Positions 36,824 to 43,628 of a stretch of 64,000 bases of DNA are shown here, in pieces. The stretch is from VRUE01 sp963762205. Its GTDB lineage: Bacteria; Actinomycetota; Thermoleophilia; Solirubrobacterales; 70-9. A program made the translations under genes and the position numbers. The notes under the pieces were generated by a model. That model worked only from the letters and a program-made list of their open reading frames with translations. It searched no databases and was not told where the DNA came from. Location: the NCBI GenBank assembly GCA_963762205.1, contig CAVXJZ010000006.1, forward strand, positions 124,001-188,000. Reading direction: 5' to 3'. Numbering within the stretch: position 1 is the stretch's first letter; every line of letters begins with the position of its first letter.

Positions 36824-36931
36824 GCCGGCGCCGGTCGTCGTCCTCGGTCGCTCGCGTGCAGAGCACGCGTCGCTTCCCCGCGCCCTCGGCCCGCTTGGCC
36901 CATCCGACTGTGCGCAGAAAGCTGAGGCGAA

Positions 36932-37411
36932 CTACTCGCCCGCTGGCGGGGCCATGACCCGGGTGACCGAGTCACCGACGAAGCAGGGCTTCTCGCTGCC
37001 CTCGACCTCGAGGGTGAAGCGGGTGACAGCCTGCCACCAGCCGCCGCCGACCTCGTCGACCGAGACGACCTCGGCGCTGCCGCGGACCCTGCCTCCGGCG
37101 GGGACCGGGGCCGGGAAGCGGATCTTGTTCCAGCCGTAGTTGACGCCGAGCGCGAAGCCGGTCGAGGAGATCAGCTCCTTGCGGAAGCCGTCGACCAGCG
37201 AGAGGGTCAGGTTGCCGTGGGCGATCGTCGTGCCGAAGGGGCTCTCCGTCTTCGCCCGCTCGACGTCGACGTGGATCCACTGGTCGTCTCCCGAGAGGTC
37301 GGCGAAGGTGTCGATGTCCTCCTGGGTGACGACGCGCCACTCGCTCGGGCCGATCGCCTGGCCGAGCAGGCCCTGCATCCCCTCCACGCCCTGTACCTCG
37401 ACGGTGGCCAT
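36932..37411 (-). CDS. MaoC-like (R)-hydratase
   Basis: This 159-residue hot-dog-fold protein has the hydratase motif FADLSGDDQWIHVD with catalytic Asp/His, and TIAHGNLTLSLVDGF. MaoC-type enzymes hydrate enoyl-CoA. TAGACT lies 8 nt before the ATG, so it is probably transcribed alone and leaderless. The 108 nt between it and the cupredoxin gene shows nothing clear. Confidence 0.9.
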   Translation of the reverse strand: MATVEVQGVEGMQGLLGQAIGPSEWRVVTQEDIDTFADLSGDDQWIHVDVERAKTESPFGTTIAHGNLTLSLVDGFRKELISSTGFALGVNYGWNKIRFPAPVPAGGRVRGSAEVVSVDEVGGGWWQAVTRFTLEVEGSEKPCFVGDSVTRVMAPPAGE

Positions 37412-37419
37412 CGGGCGTC

Positions 37420-37425
37420 AGTCTA
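37420..37425 (-). promoter_or_regulatory. -10 element for the leaderless MaoC gene
   Basis: On the reverse strand TAGACT, then 8 nt, then ATG at 37411. Confidence 0.5.
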
Positions 37426-37460
37426 TGACACCGGCCCCGCCTCCAGGGTGGATCGGCGAG

Positions 37461-38267
37461 CTACCAGGGCCCGTCGTGGGACTGACCGGGCGGACCTGAG
37501 TCGGAGCCGCGGCCCCTGCCGTTCGAGTGCTCGGCCGGAGCGCCACCGGCGGACGGCCCGTTCCCCTGGGGGGCGCTGCCGCTTCCATGCTCGACGGCGC
37601 CGGGAGAATCCGGCCCGGCGCCGCGAGACGCCGGGCCCGAGCCATGCCCGCCGCCGCCGCCGTGCGCCGATCGACCGGGGGCGCCATCCCCACGGGCCGC
37701 GGACCTCGGGTTGGGTTGGTGCGCGGCCCCCTTCGATCCGTGGCCCTTCCCGTTTCCATGCGACTCGGTCTGGGTCGCCGTGCCCTCGCCGGGGCCGCCC
37801 GTGTCCGCGCCCGTCTCCGCCGGCGCCGGAGCCGGAGAGACGGCTTCGGGCGGGGAGGTCGAGGTGTCAACCGGGGGGACGGGGGCCGGCCCAGGCGCTC
37901 CGTGCGAGCCGACGGGCGGCCCGGGGGCCACACCGCCAGGACCGCCGCCGGAGCCCGCATTCGGGCCGCCGCCGCCCCCGCCGCCATGACCATGCCGGCC
38001 GGGGACGGCGGGGTCAGAGGCGGGACGGGCACCCGGCTGCGGCGCAACAGCGGCCCGGCTCGCAACGGGCACGGCTCGCCCGCGACCGGCGGTCTCGGTC
38101 GCGGAGACGGCCCCGTCCTCGTGGCCGGGCCCGAACGCAAGCTCGGAGAGCGGCCAGTCCCGGAGCCCCTCCAGAGAGATGAGAAGGACGAAGCTGACGA
38201 CGGCTGCCGCGATCAGCGCCGTCCCGGACATGGCGCCGAACACGTAGTTCTGCGCGAAGCGATTCAC
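37461..38267 (-). CDS. Membrane protein with a long Gly/His/Pro-rich domain
   Basis: About 268 residues from a GTG preceded by ATAGGTG. One transmembrane helix near the N-terminus (GTALIAAAVVSFVLLISL) is followed by some 200 residues of low complexity rich in Gly, Pro, His and Ser (HGHGGGGGGG, SHGNGKGHGSKG, GGGGHGSG). No domain is recognised. The Gly/His clusters could bind metal or form an extended wall-spanning stalk. The same composition occurs in the sigma-factor tail at 17.3 kb. A motif upstream is shared with two Tad-like genes. Confidence 0.7.
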   Translation of the reverse strand: MNRFAQNYVFGAMSGTALIAAAVVSFVLLISLEGLRDWPLSELAFGPGHEDGAVSATETAGRGRAVPVASRAAVAPQPGARPASDPAVPGRHGHGGGGGGGPNAGSGGGPGGVAPGPPVGSHGAPGPAPVPPVDTSTSPPEAVSPAPAPAETGADTGGPGEGTATQTESHGNGKGHGSKGAAHQPNPRSAARGDGAPGRSAHGGGGGHGSGPASRGAGPDSPGAVEHGSGSAPQGNGPSAGGAPAEHSNGRGRGSDSGPPGQSHDGPW

Positions 38268-38320
38268 CGGTTCACCTATCGGCAACGGCGATCCCGACTC
38301 ACATAAACGACCAGTTTCGA

Positions 38321-38335
38321 CATACCGAAAATTTG
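38321..38335 (-). promoter_or_regulatory. Shared upstream motif, copy 1
   Basis: The reverse strand reads CAAATTTTCGGTATG about 55 nt before the start at 38267. Similar to copies at 39728 and 41183. Confidence 0.35.
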
Positions 38336-38355
38336 AGCGCGCGCCCAGGCGCCCG

Positions 38356-39690
38356 CTATGACACCAGCCGTACCTCGAACGCGGGCAGCGCCAGCGCGCC
38401 GGCGCCGCCGAGCAGGGCGAGGATGCGACCGACGTATGCGGCGGTCTCCGGTATCGACGGGACGCAGTCGCACGCTTCGACCGGAGCAGGCCCGGCGTTG
38501 TAGGCCGCGAGCGCCAGCTGGGGCGATCCGAGCCGCCCGATCAGGTCGTGCATCAGGTGCGCCTGGGCGTCGATCGACTCGACCGGATCGAAGGGGTCTT
38601 CGAGGCCGTAGGCCGCGGCCGTGCCGGGGATGAACTGGGCGATCCCCTGGGCGCCCGCCGAGGAGGTCGCGAACGGGTTGAAGTTCGACTCCGCCATCAA
38701 CTGGGCGGCGAGCAGCGCCGCGGAGACGTTCCAGCGCGCGGCCGCCCGCAGCAGGGTCGCCCGGAAGCGTGCCGGGACGAAGTCGGGGAGTCGGGCGGCC
38801 CCGGACTGGGCGCCGTCGCCTCCCCCTCCCCGCCCGACGACGTCGCCCGCGTCCGAGCACGGCCGCGGCCCGCCGGTAAACCCGAAATGCCACGCCTCCC
38901 ACGAGTAGCGCTGGGCGAAGCCGAACCGGGAGGCGTTGGCCGCGAGCCAGCCGTAGGCGGAATCGGGGCCGAGGTCGAGCTCGGTCGCACAGCGGTGCAG
39001 CGAGTGCCCGGGCGGCGCGACCCAGCGTGGATCCGGGTTGGCGGCGAACAGCCGCGCCTGCTCGGCGTCGGAGCGGAAGCCCGAGTTGACCAGCAGCGTG
39101 AGGCCCGCCCGGGCCGCGGCCGCCGCCATGCGGTCGAAGGCGGCGGCAACGTCCGGCCGCATCCCCTCGCCGGCGCGGTAGGCGAGCGCGCCGGAGTAGC
39201 CGCCTCCGGCGCCCAGCGGCGGCATCGAGCCGAGCGGGGGAGCCGGCGCGGCGGCTTCGGCGATCGCCGAGGCGAGGACCGGGCGGCGCCGGCCTCCGGC
39301 CTTCAGCTCGCCGTGCACCGTGGCACGGGCGCGGACGGGGGCGAAGGAGAGCATGTCCGGGAAGGAGACCGTGAGGCGCGCGACGCCGACCTCGTTGGAG
39401 CGGGCCGCGGCGTAGGCGGCGGCCCGCGCCCGCCAGAGGTAGACGGCTTTCTCCATGTGAGCGGGATTCGGCAGGCCGTTGGGCAGCGTCGGCGGTGAAA
39501 GCAGCCGGGGCAGGTCGTCCCGCATCGATCGCGCGGCAGAGATCGCGGCCAGGTCGGCGGCGCGCTGGACCCTGCCTTTCCCGGTGACCGCCCCGGCGAT
39601 CGCGACCAGCGCCAGCGCCCCGACGATCAGGACGAGGCAGCCGCCCAGCGCCAGCGGCAGCGCCTGTCCCCGTTCGGCCGCTCGATCCAT
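38356..39690 (-). CDS. TadG-like anchor fused to a VanY peptidase and a lytic transglycosylase
   Basis: This 444-residue protein has three parts. Residues 1-60 are TadE/TadG-like (RGQALPLALGGCLVLIVGAL, then GRVQRAADLAAISAARSM). Residues about 160-270 are a LAS-type D-Ala-D-Ala carboxypeptidase (SGFRSDAEQARLF, zinc ligands in HSLHRCATELD and SWEAWHFGF). Residues about 305-420 are a soluble-lytic-transglycosylase domain (LMAESNFNPFATSSAGAQGI, AQFIPGTAAAYGL, LALAAYNAGP) with its catalytic Glu. Such an enzyme could trim peptide stems and cut glycan strands at a pilus-like or secretion site. It clusters with two TadE-like genes. Confidence 0.87.
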   Translation of the reverse strand: MDRAAERGQALPLALGGCLVLIVGALALVAIAGAVTGKGRVQRAADLAAISAARSMRDDLPRLLSPPTLPNGLPNPAHMEKAVYLWRARAAAYAAARSNEVGVARLTVSFPDMLSFAPVRARATVHGELKAGGRRRPVLASAIAEAAAPAPPLGSMPPLGAGGGYSGALAYRAGEGMRPDVAAAFDRMAAAAARAGLTLLVNSGFRSDAEQARLFAANPDPRWVAPPGHSLHRCATELDLGPDSAYGWLAANASRFGFAQRYSWEAWHFGFTGGPRPCSDAGDVVGRGGGGDGAQSGAARLPDFVPARFRATLLRAAARWNVSAALLAAQLMAESNFNPFATSSAGAQGIAQFIPGTAAAYGLEDPFDPVESIDAQAHLMHDLIGRLGSPQLALAAYNAGPAPVEACDCVPSIPETAAYVGRILALLGGAGALALPAFEVRLVS

Positions 39691-39727
39691 GGCCTGAGCG
39701 TGCAGCCGCCCGACGCGCGGGTGGGAT

Positions 39728-39743
39728 GAGATCGAAAATTTTG
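39728..39743 (-). promoter_or_regulatory. Shared upstream motif, copy 2
   Basis: The reverse strand reads CAAAATTTTCGATCTC about 40 nt before the TadG-fusion start. Confidence 0.35.
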
Positions 39744-39830
39744 TGCAACGGCAATGGGGAAGGGCCGCGGAGGGACCATCGAGTACCGCATCGAGCAGAT
39801 GACGGAGATCCGCGGCGGCGAGGTCGCGCT

Positions 39831-40469
39831 TCAGCGCGACACCGTCCGGGACTGAAGCGGACGGGCGGCCAGCAGCCCCAGCAGCCGCGGCGGCAGGGCG
39901 CCCGGCGCGCCGGCCGGGAGGGCGCCGAAGAGAGCGCGCCGCGAGGCGACCCAGGCGAGCGGGCGCTTGGCGACGGCGACGGCCAGGCCGGCGGCGAGCA
40001 GGTCGCGGACCGCGAGTGCGGCCAACGCCCGGTCGCGCCCGAGGTCGGCCCGCAGCAACGCTCCGCGCGGATCCAGCCCGCCCGGCGCGATCGCAGCCCT
40101 GAGCAGCCCGGGCTGCAGATGCACGGCACCGAGCGAGTCGCGGACCAGGGCCAGGGCGGCCCGTCCCCGCGCCACCCCCTCCGGCCCGGCGGGCAGGGTG
40201 ACGTGACAGATCGTTCCGCGCGAGGCGACCCCGGCCTCGGGCAGGTGGGCGGCGAGCCTCTCCTCCAGACGGCGGGCGGCGGCCGAGGCGACCAGGGCCG
40301 GCCGCGGCCGTCTGTCGTCCGTGAGCTCGAGCAGCAGCGCCGCCCGCTCCGGGTCCGAGCCGGCGCAGGCGAGTGCCGCCGCCAGCGATCTGGTGCCCTC
40401 GGCGGCGCCGACCCCGCAGACGACGAGCGGGCTTGCCAGCCGGCGGGCCGGCTCGCGCCGCGCGCTCAC
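39831..40469 (-). CDS. Unknown protein of the Tad-like cluster
   Basis: This 212-residue protein is Ala/Arg/Leu-rich without membrane helices. SPLVVCGVGAAEGTRSLAAA could be a degenerate MinD/CpaE-like P-loop, with ALLLELTDD at the next strand and SDPER between, but no Walker lysine is seen. It overlaps the preceding TadE-like gene by GTGA, so it belongs to the same operon. Possibly a CpaE-type localisation protein that lost ATPase activity; low certainty. Confidence 0.6.
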   Translation of the reverse strand: MSARREPARRLASPLVVCGVGAAEGTRSLAAALACAGSDPERAALLLELTDDRRPRPALVASAAARRLEERLAAHLPEAGVASRGTICHVTLPAGPEGVARGRAALALVRDSLGAVHLQPGLLRAAIAPGGLDPRGALLRADLGRDRALAALAVRDLLAAGLAVAVAKRPLAWVASRRALFGALPAGAPGALPPRLLGLLAARPLQSRTVSR

Positions 40470-40795
40470 CGTGCCCTCGCCGCCGCGCTGCCGGTGACGG
40501 CGAGCCGCTCGGCGATCGAGGCGGACAGCGACGGGGGCCGCAGCCGCACCGTGACCCGGCCGCCCACGACGCTCACCCGGGCGTCCGCCGCCGCCCAGCC
40601 GGGGAGCGCCGCGCGCGCCGCGCGCTTCGCCGGGCGCCCCGAGGCGAGCGCCAGGGCGCCCGCCTCGGCGGCGCCGTCGGCCAACGTGAGGGCGTAGCCG
40701 GCGGCAAGCAGCTGAAAGCCGAGATAGCCGGCAAGCAGCAGCGCCGGGAGCGCCGCGACCAGCTCCACGGTCGCCTGGCCGTCCTGCCTATCCAC
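40466..40795 (-). CDS. TadE-like pilus protein
   Basis: This 109-residue protein starts VDRQDGQATVELVAALPALL, the GQATVE-type prepilin-like motif of TadE, followed by one helix and an AEAGALALASGRPAKRAAR segment. The GTG at 40795 lies within the end of the previous gene, giving tight coupling. TadE-like proteins assist Flp pilus assembly; no pilus ATPase or prepilin peptidase genes are in the window. Confidence 0.8.
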   Translation of the reverse strand: MDRQDGQATVELVAALPALLLAGYLGFQLLAAGYALTLADGAAEAGALALASGRPAKRAARAALPGWAAADARVSVVGGRVTVRLRPPSLSASIAERLAVTGSAAARAR

Positions 40796-41144
40796 CTGGA
40801 CCGATCTTCGTCTTGGCGGCGACGCCGAACGACGGCATGCCCGGCAGCAGGCGAGGCACGGGCACCTCGACCCCGATCCCGTCGCCGCCGGCGGCGACCC
40901 GAGCCCCATCTCTCAGGCTCGGGGGAAGCGCCGCGCGCGCCGCCGCCCGGGCCGGGCGGCCGACGGCGGACGCTCTCGCCCCGGCCCGCGCCGCGATACC
41001 GGCCGACCACAGCGAAACCCCGGCGACCGCCAGCTGGGCGGCGACCAGAACCGCGAGCAACAGGAAGGGCAGGACGCCGACGAGCTCGAGCGAGGCGCTG
41101 CCCCGCTCCCCGCGCAACCCGCTTCCGGTCGTCGCCCGCGACAT
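40788..41144 (-). CDS. TadE-like pilus protein
   Basis: This 118-residue protein has the motif RGSASLELVGVLPFLLLAVL near residue 13 and a single N-terminal helix, then a beta-rich exported part ending VAAKTKIGPGG. It is the first gene of a three-gene operon (TadE-like, TadE-like, unknown) and is preceded by the third copy of the shared upstream motif. Confidence 0.8.
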   Translation of the reverse strand: MSRATTGSGLRGERGSASLELVGVLPFLLLAVLVAAQLAVAGVSLWSAGIAARAGARASAVGRPARAAARAALPPSLRDGARVAAGGDGIGVEVPVPRLLPGMPSFGVAAKTKIGPGG

Positions 41145-41182
41145 TGCGCCACCGTCCCACCGCCGGGCGCACGCGTTGCGCG

Positions 41183-41199
41183 CCTAATCGAACAATTTG
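41183..41199 (-). promoter_or_regulatory. Shared upstream motif, copy 3
   Basis: The reverse strand reads CAAATTGTTCGATTAGG about 40 nt before the first TadE-like start. Confidence 0.35.
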
Positions 41200-41242
41200 C
41201 CGACGCGTTTCAGTCGATCGGGCCGCCTCCGGCCCGGCCGGC

Positions 41243-41596
41243 TCAGGCGTAGGTGTTGGCTTCCTTCCAGACCCGGTAGATCGCGGCGACCGAAGCGGCG
41301 AAGAGCAGGACCCAGGCGACCGTGCCGCCACCGCTCGAGAAGAGCTCGTCCGTGCCCGCGATCAGGAGTGCGATCAGCCCCAGCGAGCCGTAGAGGATCG
41401 CCCGCCGGCCGTCGCTGAGCGCGGCCAGGGTCAGCTGGTTCTCGCGGCTGAGCACGTGGATCGTCCAGGCGATCGCCGTGAGGAAGGCCATCGTGATCAA
41501 GGTGATGACGACGTCGGCCGCGTTGCTGCCCGCGGGCGCAAAGGCGACGATCGCCGCAAGGAGCATCACGATCAATGCGTTGCGCAGGTTGCGCAT
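41243..41596 (-). CDS. Small integral membrane protein
   Basis: This 117-residue protein has about four helices (NALIVMLLAAIVAFAPAG, VVITLITMAFLTAIAWTI, AILYGSLGLIALLIAG, VAWVLLFAASVAAIYRVW). Family not recognised. TAGAAT lies 6 nt before the ATG, so it has its own leaderless transcript. Confidence 0.8.
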   Translation of the reverse strand: MRNLRNALIVMLLAAIVAFAPAGSNAADVVITLITMAFLTAIAWTIHVLSRENQLTLAALSDGRRAILYGSLGLIALLIAGTDELFSSGGGTVAWVLLFAASVAAIYRVWKEANTYA

Positions 41597-41602
41597 GAGC
41601 GG

Positions 41603-41608
41603 ATTCTA
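41603..41608 (-). promoter_or_regulatory. -10 element for a leaderless membrane protein gene
   Basis: On the reverse strand TAGAAT, then 6 nt, then ATG at 41596. Confidence 0.5.
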
Positions 41609-41622
41609 CGGCGGCGGAGGAA

Positions 41623-41862
41623 TTACTTCCGCGTCATCACGACGATGCCGAGGACGACGCTGGCGGCGGTCACCGTCAGCGCCAGCACCGCCACCGCCGC
41701 CGCCCCGCCCGCGGCCAGCGGCCTGCCGCCGCGGTTGAGGTCGACAAAGCGCGCCGCTCCCCAGATCGCGATCGAGAAGGCGACGGTGACGCCGACCCCG
41801 CCGACGATCGAGGCGAGCACCGTTTCGGCCAGCTCCTTGGTCTCGACGACGACGGCCGGCAT
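41623..41862 (-). CDS. Small membrane protein downstream of pit
   Basis: This 79-residue protein has two helices (ASIVGGVGVTVAFSIAIWGA and GAAAVAVLALTVTAASVVLG) and ends in MTRK. It touches the pit stop codon, so it is probably the third gene of the DUF47-pit operon. Function unknown; it may be an accessory subunit. Confidence 0.75.
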   Translation of the reverse strand: MPAVVVETKELAETVLASIVGGVGVTVAFSIAIWGAARFVDLNRGGRPLAAGGAAAVAVLALTVTAASVVLGIVVMTRK

Positions 41863-42959
41863 CAGCTCGCGGGGACCGGGGCGCCCTGGCGAGAGCGGCG
41901 CATGAAGGCGACGACGACCAGCGAGAGTGCGACGACCGAGATCAGGACGGGACCCAGCGCGCCGCTGCCGAAGATCGCCGAGATGCCGTAGGTCGCCCCG
42001 CCGATCGCCGCCGCCGCGGGCAGGGTGAGCAGCCAGGCGAGGACGATGTTCCCGGCGACCCCCCAGCGCACGGCCGAGACGCGCTTGCCGGCGCCGGCGC
42101 CCATAACGCCGCCGTTGATGACGTGCGTCGTCGAGAGCGGGAAGCCGAAGTGGGTCGATGCGAGGATCACCGTCGCGCCCGCCCCCTGCGCCGCAAAGCC
42201 CTGGGCGGCGTCCATCTTGATGATCCGGGTGCCGGTGGTTTTGATGATCCGCCAGCCGCCGCTGTAGGTGCCGAGCGCGATCGCGGTCGCGGCCGAGGCG
42301 ATGACCCAGAATGGCGGGTCGGCGTTGGCGGCGAGCGTGCCGTTGGCGACCAGGGCGAGGGTGATGATCCCCATCGTCTTCTGCGCGTCGTTGGTCCCGT
42401 GGGCGAGCGCCAGCAGCCCGCCGGAGGCAATCTGCCCGTAGCGGAAGCCCCTGGTGACCGTCCCCGGCTTCTGCCTGCCGACGATCCGGTAGACGAGGCC
42501 GATCGCAATCCCGGCGACGACCAGGGCGAGGATCGGAGCGATGACCGCCGGGACCAGGACTTTGCCGACCAGGCCGTCGGCGAAGACCGCGTCGAAGCCG
42601 GCGGCGGCGACTGCCGAGCCGACGACGCCGCCGATCAGCGCGTGCGAGGAGCTCGAGGGCAGGCCGAAGGACCAGGTGATCAGGTTCCAGGAGATCGCCC
42701 CGATCAGGCCGGCGAAGACGACGGTCGGTGTGACCACCGCCGCGTCGACGACGTCGTTGGCGACGGTCGCCGCCACCGAGATCGAGATGAAGGCGCCGAC
42801 GAAGTTGAGCAGCGAGGCGAACGCGATCGCGACCTGGGGTCGCGCCGCGCCGGTCGAGATCGAGGTGGCGACGACGTTCGCCGTGTCGTGGAAGCCGTTG
42901 GTGAAGTCGAAGGCGAGCGCGGTGCCGACGACGATGACCATGATCAAGTCAGAGCTCAC
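41862..42959 (-). CDS. pit: Low-affinity inorganic phosphate transporter (PiT family)
   Basis: This 365-residue transporter carries the PiT signature twice in diverged form: FDFTNGFHDTANVVATSIST near the N-terminus, and GLLALAHGTNDAQKTMGIIT in the C-terminal half. About ten hydrophobic helices. It moves phosphate with a cation. A DUF47 gene lies immediately upstream in the same operon. Confidence 0.94.
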   Translation of the reverse strand: MSSDLIMVIVVGTALAFDFTNGFHDTANVVATSISTGAARPQVAIAFASLLNFVGAFISISVAATVANDVVDAAVVTPTVVFAGLIGAISWNLITWSFGLPSSSSHALIGGVVGSAVAAAGFDAVFADGLVGKVLVPAVIAPILALVVAGIAIGLVYRIVGRQKPGTVTRGFRYGQIASGGLLALAHGTNDAQKTMGIITLALVANGTLAANADPPFWVIASAATAIALGTYSGGWRIIKTTGTRIIKMDAAQGFAAQGAGATVILASTHFGFPLSTTHVINGGVMGAGAGKRVSAVRWGVAGNIVLAWLLTLPAAAAIGGATYGISAIFGSGALGPVLISVVALSLVVVAFMRRSRQGAPVPAS

Positions 42960-42972
42960 GATCCCCCAACAC

Positions 42973-43593
42973 TCAGCTGTTCTTGATCACTATGCCCTCG
43001 ATGATCTGGGCGGCGGTCTCGGTCGCGTCGATCGCCTCCTCGAGCACCGCGAACATGTCCTTCCAGCGGATCACGACCATCGGGTCGATCCCGTTGGAGA
43101 AGAGCGAGGCGACGGCATCGCGCGAGATCCGGTCGCCCTCGTTCTCGAGGCGATGTACCTCGATCCAGTACTTGTCAAGGTCCTTGAAGTCCGGCAGGTG
43201 CTCGAGGCCCGCGGCGAGCTGTTCACACGACTTGACCAGCACCTTGGTCAGATCCTGCGCCTGGGACATCGGCGCCTCGATCTTGTAGAGCGCAAGGAAG
43301 TCCGCCGCCTCCTCGGTGAAGTCGACGATGTCGTCCATCTGGGTGGCGAGACCGTAGATGTCCTCGCGATCGATCGGCGTGACGAAGGTCGAGTTGAGGC
43401 GCTGGATGATGTCGTGGGTGATTCTGTCGCCCTCCTGCTCTGCCTTGAGCACCTCGCGGCCGAGGCCGTTGTCGTCGGGCCAGGTGGCCATCATCCTGTC
43501 CAGCAGCCGGGCCGCGTGCAGGGAGTTATGCCCGGCCTGGATGAAGAGGTCGAAGAAGGTGCGGTCGCGTGGGAGCAGGGAGAGCCGCGGCAC
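42973..43593 (-). CDS. Pit accessory protein (DUF47, PhoU-like)
   Basis: This 206-residue all-helical protein is related to PhoU (VLKAEQEGDRITHDIIQRLN, IDREDIYGLATQMDDIVDFT, WIEVHRLENEGDRISRDAVA). E/DxxxD metal-binding motifs occur in both halves. DUF47 proteins are commonly next to pit genes and are thought to control transport. The GTG at 43593 lies 6 nt after TAGGAT. Confidence 0.92.
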   Translation of the reverse strand: MPRLSLLPRDRTFFDLFIQAGHNSLHAARLLDRMMATWPDDNGLGREVLKAEQEGDRITHDIIQRLNSTFVTPIDREDIYGLATQMDDIVDFTEEAADFLALYKIEAPMSQAQDLTKVLVKSCEQLAAGLEHLPDFKDLDKYWIEVHRLENEGDRISRDAVASLFSNGIDPMVVIRWKDMFAVLEEAIDATETAAQIIEGIVIKNS

Positions 43594-43599
43594 GCGCCC

Positions 43600-43605
43600 A
43601 TCCTA
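43600..43605 (-). promoter_or_regulatory. -10 element for the leaderless DUF47-pit operon
   Basis: On the reverse strand TAGGAT, then 6 nt, then GTG at 43593. Confidence 0.55.
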
Positions 43606-43628
43606 GACGGAGCGCCGGGCGCCGTCGT

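Noticed and set aside
39754..39855. Plus-strand 33-codon ORF (MGKGRGGTIEYRIEQMTE...)
   Set aside because: No promoter hexamer or ribosome site at proper spacing, no homology recognised, and it overlaps the end of the opposite-strand gene.
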